A DNA stretch of 64,000 nt, taken from assembly GCA_963966185.1 (NCBI GenBank), contig CAWZYM010000184.1, forward strand, positions 1 through 64,000, read 5' to 3'. Shown here one piece after another: positions 1 through 12,272 of this stretch. The translations under genes were made by a program, and so were the position numbers. The notes below the pieces were generated by a model that was not told where the DNA came from, ran no database searches, and was given only the letters and a program-made list of their open reading frames with translations. This stretch comes from Rhabditoides inermis. Its lineage: Eukaryota > Nematoda > Chromadorea > Rhabditida > Rhabditidae. Position 1 is the stretch's first letter. Each line of letters begins with the position of its first letter.

Positions 1-366
1 CGAATGTTTGCAAATAACAATCAACCCCACAATTTTTTCACTCTCAGAATAATCAAATTGCCGACATATGCCGGTCAGACTGCGGTTATCCAACGATGTT
101 AGAAGTCGGTTGACAGTAGGGTTGTTTTAGGCCATTTCGCGCGTTGTGAGGACGTGCCCTAGAGAACCAACTGAATGCAAAGAACTATCAACTACACTAT
201 GCATTACTTCAGAAAAATCAAAATGCCGACATATGCCGGTCAGACTGCGGTTATGCAACGATGTTTGAAGTCGGTTGATAGTAGTGTTGTTTTAGACCAT
301 TTCGCCGTTTCGAGGACGTGCCCTCGGGAAACGAATGTTTGCAAATAACAATCAACCCCACTATAT

Positions 367-864
367 TTGACTCTCAGAATGAACAAAATGCCGATATATG
401 CCGGTCAGACTGCGGTTATGCAACGATGTTTGAAGTCGGTTGATAGTAGTGTTGTTTTAGACCATTTCGCCCGTTTCGAGGACGTGCCCTCGGGAAACGA
501 ATGTTTGCAAATAACAATCAACCCCACTATATTTGACTCTCAGAATGAACAAAATGCCGACATATGCCGGTCAGACTGCGGTTATGCAACGATGTTTGAA
601 GTCGGTTGATAGTAGTGTTGTTTTAGACCATTTCGCCCGTTTCGAAGACGTGCCCTCGGGAAACGAATGTTTGCAAATAACAATCAACCCTACTATATTT
701 GACTCTCAGAATGAACAAAATGCCGACATATGCCGGTCAGACTGCGGTTATGCAACGATGTTTGAAGTCGGTTGATAGTAGTGTTGTTTTAGACCATTTC
801 GCCCGTTTCGAGGACGTGCTCTCGGGAACCGAATGTTTGCAAATAACAATCAACCCCACTATAT
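367..864 (+). repeat. Run of three 166-bp class B monomers
   Basis: Three B monomers follow each other at exactly 166-bp steps (367, 533, 699), the last switching to class B'. The same three-monomer run recurs at 1526, 3018, 6664 and 9979, so it marks the left-type higher-order units. These B monomers carry GACTCTCAGAATGAACAAAATG before the core (positions 378-392 show the end of it), which is rare in the right-type domain. Confidence 0.9.
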
Positions 865-1332
865 TTTACTCTCAGAATGAACAAAATGCCGACATATGCC
901 GGTCAGACTGCGGTTATCCAACGATGTTAGAAGTCGGTTGACAGTAGGTTGTTTTAGGCCATTTCGCGCGTTCTGAGGACGTGCCCTAGAGAACCAACTG
1001 AATGCAAAGAACAATCAACCACACTATTCATTACTTCAGAAAAATAAAAATGCCGATATATGCCGGTCAGACTGCGGTTATGCAAGGATGTTTGAAGTCG
1101 GTTGATAGTAGTGTTGTTTTAGACCATTTCGCCCGTTTCGAGGACGTGCCCTCGGGAAACGAATGTTTGCAAATAACAATCAACCCACAATTTTTTCACT
1201 CTCAGAATAATCAAATTGCCGACATATGCCGGTCAGACTGCGGTTATCCAACGATGTTAGAAGTCGTTTGACAGTAGGGTTGTTTTAGGCCATTTCGCGC
1301 GTTGTGAGGACGTGCCCTAGAGAACCAACTGA

Positions 1333-2824
1333 ATGCAAAGAACTATCAACTACACTATGCATTACTTCAGAAAAATCAAAATGCCGACATATGCCGGTCA
1401 GACTGCGGTTATGCAACGATGTTTGAAGTCGGTTGATAGTAGTGTTGTTTTAGACCATTTCGCCCGTTTCGAGGACGTGCCCTCGGGAAACGAATGTTTG
1501 CAAATAACAATCAACCCCACTATATTTGACTCTCAGAATGAACAAAATGCCGATATATGCCGGTCAGACTGCGGTTATGCAACGATGTTTGAAGTCGGTT
1601 GATAGTAGTGTTGTTTTAGACCATTTCGCCCGTTTCGAGGACGTGCCCTCGGGAAACGAATGTTTGCAAATAACAATCAACCCCACTATATTTGACTCTC
1701 AGAATGAACAAAATGCCGACATATGCCGGTCAGACTGCGGTTATGCAACGATGTTTGAAGTCGGTTGATAGTAGTGTTGTTTTAGACCATTTCGCCCGTT
1801 TCGAAGACGTGCCCTCGGGAAACGAATGTTTGCAAATAACAATCAACCCTACTATATTTGACTCTCAGAATGAACAAAATGCCGACATATGCCGGTCAGA
1901 CTGCGGTTATGCAACGATGTTTGAAGTCGGTTGATAGTAGTGTTGTTTTAGACCATTTCGCCCGTTTCGAGGACGTGCTCTCGGGAACCGAATGTTTGCA
2001 AATAACAATCAACCCCACTATATTTTACTCTCAGAATGAACAAAATGCCGACATATGCCGGTCAGACTGCGGTTATCCAACGATGTTAGAAGTCGGTTGA
2101 CAGTAGGGTTGTTTTAGGCCATTTCGCGCGTTCTGAGGACGTGCCCTAGAGAACCAACTGAATGCAAAGAACAATCAACCACACTATTCATTACTTCAGA
2201 AAAATAAAAATGCCGATATATGCCGGTCAGACTGCGGTTATGCAAGGATGTTTGAAGTCGGTTGATAGTAGTGTTGTTTTAGACCATTTCGCCCGTTTCG
2301 AGGACGTGCCCTCGGGAAACGAATGTTTGCAAATAACAATCAACCCCACTATATTTTACTCTCAGAATAAACAAAATGCCGACATATGCCGGTCAGACTG
2401 CGGTTATCCAACGTTGTTAGAAGTCGGTTGACAGTAGGGTTGTTTTAGGCCATTTCGCGCGTTCTGAGGACGTGCCCTAGAGAACCAACTGAATGCAAAG
2501 AACTATCAACTACACTATTCATTACTTCAGAAAAATCAAAATGCCGACATATGCCGGTCAGACTGCGGTTATCCAACGATGTTTGAAGTCGGTTGATAGT
2601 AGTGTTGTTTTAGACAATTTCGCCCGTTTCGAGGACGTGCTCTCGGGAACCGAATGTTTGCAAATAACAATCAACCCCACAATTTTTTCACTCTCAGAAT
2701 AATCAAAATGCCGACATATGCCGGTCAGACTGCGGTTATCCAACGATGTTAGAAGTCGGTTGACAGTAGGGTTGTTTTAGGCCATTTCGCGCGTTCTGAG
2801 GACGTGCCCTAGAGAACCAACTGA
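1333..2824 (+). repeat. 1,492-bp higher-order unit (9 monomers)
   Basis: Landmarks at 1333, 1526, 1692, 1858, 2162 and 2493 recur at 2825, 3018, 3184, 3350, 3654 and 3985 with a constant offset of 1,492 bp. This is nine monomers. A preceding partial copy begins near 174 with offset 1,159. The unit is embedded in the larger 3.3-3.65-kb unit that follows. Confidence 0.85.
2162..2492 (+). repeat. Representative 331-bp A+B satellite dimer
   Basis: This dimer pairs an A-derived half (ACAATCAACCACACTATTCA leading to TTACTTCAG) with a B-derived half (AACAATCAACCCCACTATAT leading to TTTTACTCTCAG). The halves share the CATATG core and the GAGGACGTGC block but differ in the linker. Dimers spaced at 331 bp are common in the array, for example 2162, 2493, 4317, 4648, 7963 and 8294. 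331 is not a multiple of three, so no reading frame runs through the array. Confidence 0.9.
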
Positions 2825-5800
2825 ATGCAAAGAACTATCAACTACACTATTCATTACTTCAGAAAAATCAAAATGCCGACATATGCCGGTCAGACTGCGG
2901 TTATGCAACGATGTTTGAAGTCGGTTGATAGTAGTGTTGTTTTAGACCATTTCGCCCGTTTCGAGGACGTGCCCTCGGGAAACGAATGTTTGCAAATAAC
3001 AATCAACCCCACTATATTTGACTCTCAGAATGAACAAAATGCCGATATATGCCGGTCAGACTGCGGTTATGCAACGATGTTTGAAGTCGGTTGATAGTAG
3101 TGTTGTTTTAGACCATTTCGCCCGTTTCGAGGACGTGCCCTCGGGAAACGAATGTTTGCAAATAACAATCAACCCCACTATATTTGACTCTCAGAATGAA
3201 CAAAATGCCGACATATGCCGGTCAGACTGCGGTTATGCAACGATGTTTGAAGTCGGTTGATAGTAGTGTTGTTTTAGACCATTTCGCCCGTTTCGAGGAC
3301 GTGCCCTCGGGAAACGAATGTTTGCAAATAACAATCAACCCCACTATATTTGACTCTCAGAATGAACAAAATGCCGACATATGCCGGTCAGACTGCGGTT
3401 ATGCAACGATGTTTGAAGTCGGTTGATAGTAGTGTTGTTTTAGACCATTTCGCCCGTTTCGAGGACGTGCTCTCGGGAACCGAATGTTTGCAAATAACAA
3501 TCAACCCCACTATATTTTACTCTCAGAATGAACAAAATGCCGACATATGCCGGTCAGACTGCGGTTATCCAACGATGTTAGAAGTCGGTTGACAGTAGGG
3601 TTGTTTTAGGCCATTTCGCGCGTTCTGAGGACGTGCCCTAGAGAACCAACTGAATGCAAAGAACAATCAACCACACTATTCATTACTTCAGAAAAATCAA
3701 AATGCCGATATATGCCGGTCAGACTGCGGTTATGCAAGGATGTTTGAAGTCGGTTGATAGTAGTGTTGTTTTAGACCATTTCGCCCGTTTCGAGGACGTG
3801 CCCTCGGGAAACGAATGTTTGCAAATAACAATCAACCCCACTATATTTGACTCTCAGAATGAACAAAATGCCGACATATGCCGGTCAGACTGCGGTTATG
3901 CAACGATGTTTGAAGTTGGTTGATAGTAGTGTTGTTTTAGACCATTTCGCCCGTTTCGAGGACGTGCCCTCGGGAAACGAATGTTTGCAAATAACAATCA
4001 ACCCCACTATATTTGACTCTCAGAATGAACAAAATGCCGACATATGCCGGTCAGACTGCGGTTATGCAACGATGTTTGAAGTCGGTTGATAGTAGTGTTG
4101 TTTTAGACCATTTCGCCCGATTCGAGGACGTGCTCTCGGGAACCGAATGTTTGCAAATAACAATCAACCCCACTATATTTTACTCTCAGAATGAACAAAA
4201 TGCCGACATATGCCGGTCAGACTGCGGTTATCCAACGATGTTAGAAGTCGGTTGACAGTAGGGTTGTTTTAGGCCATTTCGCGCGTTCTGAGGACGTGCC
4301 CTAGAGAACCAACTGAATGCAAAGAACAATCAACCACACTATTCATTACTTCAGAAAAATCAAAATGCCGATATATGCCGGTCAGACTGCGGTTATGCAA
4401 GGATGTTTGAAGTCGGTTGATAGTAGTGTTGTTTTAGACCATTTCGCCCGTTTCGAGGACGTGCTCTCGGGAACCGAATGTTTGCAAATAACAATCAACC
4501 CCACTATATTTTACTCTCAGAATGAACAAAATGCCGACATATGCCGGTCAGACTGCGGTTATCCAACGATGTTAGAAGTCGGTTGACAGTAGGGTTGTTT
4601 TAGGCCATTTCGCGCGTTCTGAGGACGTGCCCTAGAGAACCAACTGAATGCAAAGAACAATCAACCACACTATTCATTACTTCAGAAAAATCAAAATGCC
4701 GATATATGCCGGTCAGACTGCGGTTATGCAAGGATGTTTGAAGTCGGTTGATAGTAGTGTTGTTTTAGACCATTTCGCCCGTTTCGAGGACGTGCCCTCG
4801 GGAAACGAATGTTTGCAAATAACAATCAACCCCACTATATTTTACTCTCAGAATAAACAAAATGCCGACATATGCCGGTCAGACTGCGGTTATCCAACGA
4901 TGTTAGAAGTCGGTTGACAGTAGGGTTGTTTTAGGCCATTTCGCGCGTTCTGAGGACGTGCCCTAGAGAACCAACTGAATGCAAAGAACTATCAACTACA
5001 CTATTCATTACTTCAGAAAAATTCAAAATGCCGACATATGCCGGTCAGACTGCGGTTATCCAACGATGTTTGAAGTCGGTTGATAGTAGTGTTGTTTTAG
5101 ACCATTTCGCCCGTTTCGAGGACGTGCTCTCGGGAACCGAGTGTTTGCAAATAACAATCAACCCCACAATTTTTTCACTCTCAGAATAATCAAAATGCCG
5201 ACATATGCCGGTCAGACTGCGGTTATCCAACGATGTTAGAAGTCGGTTGACAGTAGGGTTGTTTTAGGCCATTTCGCGCGTTCTGAGGACGTGCCCTAGA
5301 GAACCAACTGAATGCAAAGAACTATCAACTACACTATTCATTACTTCAGAAAAATCAAAATGCCGACATATGCCGGTCAGACTGCGGTTATCCAACGATG
5401 TTTGAAGTCGGTTGACAGTAGTGTTGTTTTAGGCCATTTCGCGGGTTTTGAGGACGTGCCGTAGAGAACCAACTGAATTCAAAGAACAATCAACTACACT
5501 ATTCATTACTTCAGAAAAATCAAAATGCCGATATATGCCGGTCAGACTGCGGTTATGCAACGATGTTTGAAGTCGGTTGATAGTAGTGTTGTTTTAGACC
5601 ATTTCGCCCGTTTCGAGGACGTGCCCTCGGGAAACGAATGTTTGCAAATAACAATCAACCCCACTATATTTTACTCTCAGAATGAACAAAATGCCGACAT
5701 ATGCCGGTCAGACTGCGGTTATCCAACGATGTTAGAAGTCGGTTGACAGTAGGGTTGTTTTAGGCCATTTCGCGCGTTCTGAGGACGTGCCCTAGAGAAC

Positions 5801-6470
5801 CAACTGAATGCAAAGAACAATCAACCACACTATTCATTACTTCAGAAAAATAAAAATGCCGATATATGCCGGTCAGACTGCGGTTATGCAAGGATGTTTG
5901 AAGTCGGTTGATAGTAGTGTTGTTTTAGACCATTTCGCCCGTTTCGAGGACGTGCCCTCGGGAAACGAATGTTTGCAAATAACAATCAACCCCACTATAT
6001 TTTACTCTCAGAATAAACAAAATGCCGACATATGCCGGTCAGACTGCGGTTATCCAACGTTGTTAGAAGTCGGTTGACAGTAGGGTTGTTTTAGGCCATT
6101 TCGCGCGTTCTGAGGACGTGCCCTAGAGAACCAACTGAATGCAAAGAACTATCAACTACACTATTCATTACTTCAGAAAAATCAAAATGCCGACATATGC
6201 CGGTCAGACTGCGGTTATCCAACGATGTTTGAAGTCGGTTGATAGTAGTGTTGTTTTAGACCATTTCGCCCGTTTCGAGGACGTGCTCTCGGGAACCGAA
6301 TGTTTGCAAATAACAATCAACCCCACAATTTTTTCACTCTCAGAATAATCAAAATGCCGACATATGCCGGTCAGACTGCGGTTATCCAACGATGTTAGAA
6401 GTCGGTTGACAGTAGGGTTGTTTTAGGCCATTTCGCGCGTTCTGAGGACGTGCCCTAGAGAACCAACTGA
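2825..6470 (+). repeat. 3,646-bp higher-order unit, copy 1 (22 monomers)
   Basis: Landmarks at 2825, 3018, 3184, 3350, 3654, 3847, 4013, 4317, 4648, 5045 and 5525 are repeated exactly 3,646 bp later. It includes a D monomer with GAATTC at 5475 and a variant ending ATTCAAAATG at about 5020, both also present in copy 2. Copy 1 has one extra 331-bp dimer near 5,800 compared with copy 2. Confidence 0.9.
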
Positions 6471-9400
6471 ATGCAAAGAACTATCAACTACACTATTCAT
6501 TACTTCAGAAAAATCAAAATGCCGACATATGCCGGTCAGACTGCGGTTATGCAACGATGTTTGAAGTCGGTTGATAGTAGTGTTGTTTTAGACCATTTCG
6601 CCCGTTTCGAGGACGTGCCCTCGGGAAACGAATGTTTGCAAATAACAATCAACCCCACTATATTTGACTCTCAGAATGAACAAAATGCCGATATATGCCG
6701 GTCAGACTGCGGTTATGCAACGATGTTTGAAGTCGGTTGATAGTAGTGTTGTTTTAGACCATTTCGCCCGTTTCGAGGACGTGCCCTCGGGAAACGAATG
6801 TTTGCAAATAACAATCAACCCCACTATATTTGACTCTCAGAATGAACAAAATGCCGACATATGCCGGTCAGACTGCGGTTATGCAACGATGTTTGAAGTC
6901 GGTTGATAGTAGTGTTGTTTTAGACCATTTCGCCCGTTTCGAGGACGTGCCCTCGGGAAACGAATGTTTGCAAATAACAATCAACCCCACTATATTTGAC
7001 TCTCAGAATGAACAAAATGCCGACATATGCCGGTCAGACTGCGGTTATGCAACGATGTTTGAAGTCGGTTGATAGTAGTGTTGTTTTAGACCATTTCGCC
7101 CGTTTCGAGGACGTGCTCTCGGGAACCGAATGTTTGCAAATAACAATCAACCCCACTATATTTTACTCTCAGAATGAACAAAACGCCGACATATGCCGGT
7201 CAGACTGCGGTTATCCAACGATGTTAGAAGTCGGTTGACAGTAGGGTTGTTTTAGGCCATTTCGCGCGTTCTGAGGACGTGCCCTAGAGAACCAACTGAA
7301 TGCAAAGAACAATCAACCACACTATTCATTACTTCAGAAAAATCAAAATGCCGATATATGCCGGTCAGACTGCGGTTATGCAAGGATGTTTGAAGTCGGT
7401 TGATAGTAGTGTTGTTTTAGACCATTTCGCCCGTTTCGAGGACGTGCCCTCGGGAAACGAATGTTTGCAAATAACAATCAACCCCACTATATTTGACTCT
7501 CAGAATGAACAAAATGCCGACATATGCCGGTCAGACTGCGGTTATGCAACGATGTTTGAAGTCGGTTGATAGTAGTGTTGTTTTAGACCATTTCGCCCGT
7601 TTCGAGGACGTGCCCTCGGGAAACGAATGTTTGCAAATAACAATCAACCCCACTATATTTGACTCTCAGAATGAACAAAATGCCGACATATGCCGGTCAG
7701 ACTGCGGTTATGCAACGATGTTTGAAGTCGGTTGATAGTAGTGTTGTTTTAGACCATTTCGCCCGTTTCGAGGACGTGCTCTCGGGAACCGAATGTTTGC
7801 AAATAACAATCAACCCCACTATATTTTACTCTCAGAATGAACAAAATGCCGACATATGCCGGTCAGACTGCGGTTATCCAACGATGTTAGAAGTCGGTTG
7901 ACAGTAGGGTTGTTTTAGGCCATTTCGCGCGTTCTGAGGACGTGCCCTAGAGAACCAACTGAATGCAAAGAACAATCAACCACACTATTCATTACTTCAG
8001 AAAAATCAAAATGCCGATATATGCCGGTCAGACTGCGGTTATGCAAGGATGTTTGAAGTCGGTTGATAGTAGTGTTGTTTTAGACCATTTCGCCCGTTTC
8101 GAGGACGTGCTCTCGGGAACCGAATGTTTGCAAATAACAATCAACCCCACTATATTTTACTCTCAGAATGAACAAAATGCCGACATATGCCGGTCAGACT
8201 GCGGTTATCCAACGATGTTAGAAGTCGGTTGACAGTAGGGTTGTTTTAGGACATTTCGCGCGTTCTGAGGACGTGCCCTAGAGAACCAACTGAATGCAAA
8301 GAACAATCAACCACACTATTCATTACTTCAGAAAAATCAAAATGCCGATATATGCCGGTCAGACTGCGGTTATGCAAGGATGTTTGAAGTCGGTTGATAG
8401 TAGTGTTGTTTTAGACCATTTCGCCCGTTTCGAGGACGTGCCCTCGGGAAACGAATGTTTGCAAATAACAATCAACCCCACTATATTTTACTCTCAGAAT
8501 AAACAAAATGCCGACATATGCCGGTCAGACTGCGGTTATCCAACGATGTTAGAAGTCGGTTGACAGTAGGGTTGTTTTAGGCCATTTCGCGCGTTCTGAG
8601 GACGTGCCCTAGAGAACCAACTGAATGCAAAGAACTATCAACTACACTATTCATTACTTCAGAAAAATTCAAAATGCCGACATATGCCGGTCAGACTGCG
8701 GTTATCCAACGATGTTTGAAGTCGGTTGATAGTAGTGTTGTTTTAGACCATTTCGCCCGTTTCGAGGACGTGCTCTCGGGAACCGAGTGTTTGCAAATAA
8801 CAATCAACCCCACAATTTTTTCACTCTCAGAATAATCAAAATGCCGACATATGCCGGTCAGACTGCGGTTATCCAACGATGTTAGAAGTCGGTTGACAGT
8901 AGGGTTGTTTTAGGCCATTTCGCGCGTTCTGAGGACGTGCCCTAGAGAACCAACTGAATGCAAAGAACTATCAACTACACTATTCATTACTTCAGAAAAA
9001 TCAAAATGCCGACATATGCCGGTCAGACTGCGGTTATCCAACGATGTTTGAAGTCGGTTGACAGTAGTGTTGTTTTAGGCCATTTCGCGGGTTTTGAGGA
9101 CGTGCCGTAGAGAACCAACTGAATTCAAAGAACAATCAACTACACTATTCATTACTTCAGAAAAATAAAAATGCCGATATATGCCGGTCAGACTGCGGTT
9201 ATCCAACGATGTTTGAAGTCGGTTGATAGTAGTGTTGTTTTAGACCATTTCGCCCGTTTCGAGGACGTGCCCTCGGGAAACGAATGTTTGCAAATAACAA
9301 TCAACCCCACTATATTTTACTCTCAGAATAAACAAAATGCCGACATATGCCGGTCAGACTGCGGTTATCCAACGTTGTTAGAAGTCGGTTGACAGTAGGG

Positions 9401-9785
9401 TTGTTTTAGGCCATTTCGCGCGTTCTGAGGACGTGCCCTAGAGAACCAACTGAATGCAAAGAACTATCAACTACACTATTCATTACTTCAGAAAAATCAA
9501 AATGCCGACATATGCCGGTCAGACTGCGGTTATCCAACGATGTTTGAAGTCGGTTGATAGTAGTGTTGTTTTAGACCATTTCGCCCGTTTCGAGGACGTG
9601 CTCTCGGGAACCGAATGTTTGCAAATAACAATCAACCCCACAATTTTTTCACTTTCAGAATAATCAAAATGCCGACATATGCCGGTCAGACTGCGGTTAT
9701 CCAACGATGTTAGAAGTCGGTTGACAGTAGGGTTGTTTTAGGCCATTTCGCGCGTTCTGAGGACGTGCCCTAGAGAACCAACTGA
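6471..9785 (+). repeat. 3,315-bp higher-order unit, copy 2 (20 monomers)
   Basis: Collinear with 2825-6470 up to about 9,170. It then lacks exactly one 331-bp dimer, so the offset falls from 3,646 to 3,315 bp. The loss of a whole dimer in register is the pattern expected of unequal exchange between repeats. The first part of the unit is repeated again from 9786 with an offset of 3,315 bp. Confidence 0.9.
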
Positions 9786-12272
9786 ATGCAAAGAACTATC
9801 AACTACACTATTCATTACTTCAGAAAAATCAAAATGCCGACATATGCCGGTCAGACTGCGGTTATGCAACGATGTTTGAAGTCGGTTGATAGTAGTGTTG
9901 TTTTAGACCATTTCGCCCGTTTCGAGGACGTGCCTTCGGGAAACGAATGTTTGCAAATAACAATCAACCCCACTATATTTGACTCTCAGAATGAACAAAA
10001 TGCCGATATATGCCGGTCAGACTGCGGTTATGCAACGATGTTTGAAGTCGGTTGATAGTAGTGTTGTTTTAGACCATTTCGCCCGTTTCGAGGACGTGCC
10101 CTCGGGAAACGAATGTTTGCAAATAACAATCAACCCCACTATATTTGACTCTCAGAATGAACAAAATGCCGACATATGCCGGTCAGACTGCGGTTATGCA
10201 ACGATGTTTGAAGTCGGTTGATAGTAGTGTTGTTTTAGACCATTTCGCCCGTTTCGAGGACGTGCCCTCGGGAAACGAATGTTTGCAAATAACAATCAAC
10301 CCCACTATATTTGACTCTCAGAATGAACAAAATGCCGACATATGCCGGTCAGACTGCGGTTATGCAACGATGTTTGAAGTCGGTTGATAGTAGTGTTGTT
10401 TTAGACCATTTCGCCCGTTTCGAGGACGTGCTCTCGGGAACCGAATGTTTGCAAATAACAATCAACCCCACTATATTTTACTCTCAGAATGAACAAAATG
10501 CCGACATATGCCGGTCAGACTGCGGTTATCCAACGATGTTAGAAGTCGGTTGACAGTAGGGTTGTTTTAGGCCATTTCGCGCGTTCTGAGGACGTGCCCT
10601 AGAGAACCAACTGAATGCAAAGAACAATCAACCACACTATTCATTACTTCAGAAAAATCAAAATGCCGATATATGCCGGTCAGACTGCGGTTATGCAAGG
10701 ATGTTTGAAGTCGGTTGATAGTAGTGTTGTTTTAGACCATTTCGCCCGTTTCGAGGACGTGCCCTCGGGAAACGAATGTTTGCAAATAACAATCAACCCC
10801 ACTATATTTGACTCTCAGAATGAACAAAATGCCGACATATGCCGGTCAGACTGCGGTTATGCAACGACGTTTGAAGTCGGTTGATAGTAGTGTTGTTTTA
10901 GACCATTTCGCCCGTTTCGAGGACGTGCCCTCGGGAAACGAATGTTTGCAAATAACAATCAACCCCACTATATTTGACTCTCAGAATGAACAAAATGCCG
11001 ACATATGCCGGTCAGACTGCGGTTATGCAACGATGTTTGAAGTCGGTTGATAGTAGTGTTGTTTTAGACCATTTCGCCCGTTTCGAGGACGTGCTCTCGG
11101 GAACCGAATGTTTGCAAATAACAATCAACCCCACTATATTTTACTCTCAGAATGAACAAAATGCCGACATATGCCGGTCAGACTGCGGTTATCCAACGAT
11201 GTTAGAAGTCGGTTGACAGTAGGGTTGTTTTAGGCCATTTCGCGCGTTCTGAGGACGTGCCCTAGAGAACCAACTGAATGCAAAGAACAATCAACCACAC
11301 TATTCATTACTTCAGAAAAATCAAAATGCCGATTTATGCCGGTCAGACTGCGGTTATGCAAGGATGTTTGAAGTCGGTTGATAGTAGTGTTGTTTTAGAC
11401 CATTTCGCCCGTTTCGAGGACGTGCTCTCGGGAACCGAATGTTTGCAAATAACAATCAACCCCACTATATTTTACTCTCAGAATGAACAAAATGCCGACA
11501 TATGCCGGTCAGACTGCGGTTATCCAACGATGTTAGAAGTCGGTTGACAGTAGGGTTGTTTTAGGCCATTTCGCGCGTTCTGAGGACGTGCCCTAGAGAA
11601 CCAACTGAATGCAAAGAACTATCAACTACACTATTCATTACTTCAGAAAAATTCAAAATGCCGACATATGCCGGTCAGACTGCGGTTATCCAACGATGTT
11701 TGAAGTCGGTTGATAGTAGTGTTGTTTTAGACCATTTCGCCCGTTTCGAGGACGTGCTCTCGGGAACCGAGTGTTTGCAAATAACAATCAACCCCACAAT
11801 TTTTTCACTCTCAGAATAATCAAAATGCCGACATATGCCGGTCAGACTGCGGTTATCCAACGATGTTAGAAGTCGGTTGACAGTAGGGTTGTTTTAGGCC
11901 ATTTCGCGCGTTCTGAGGACGTGCCCTAGAGAACCAACTGAATGCAAAGAACTATCAACTACACTATTCATTACTTCAGAAAAATCAAAATGCCGACATA
12001 TGCCGGTCAGACTGCGGTTATCCAACGATGTTTGAAGTCGGTTGACAGTAGTGTTGTTTTAGACCATTTCGCCCGTTTCGAGGACGTGCCCTCGGGAAAC
12101 GAATGTTTGCAAATAACAATCAACCCCACTATATTTTACTCTCAAAATAAACAAAATGCCGACATATGCCGGTCAGACTGCGGTTATCCAACGATGTTAG
12201 AAGTCGGTTGACAGTAGGGTTGTTTTAGGCCATTTCGCGCGTTCTGAGGACGTGCCCTAGAGAACCAACTGA
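9786..12272 (+). repeat. 2,487-bp higher-order unit, shortened copy 3 (15 monomers)
   Basis: Landmarks at 9786, 9979, 10145, 10311, 10615, 10808, 10974 and 11278 match 6471-7963 at an offset of 3,315 bp. After that another 331-bp dimer is missing (8691 corresponds to 11675). The tail then departs from the earlier units. Private substitutions such as GCAACGACG at 10,861 and GATTTATGCC at 11,332 show that some drift followed the duplication. Confidence 0.8.
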
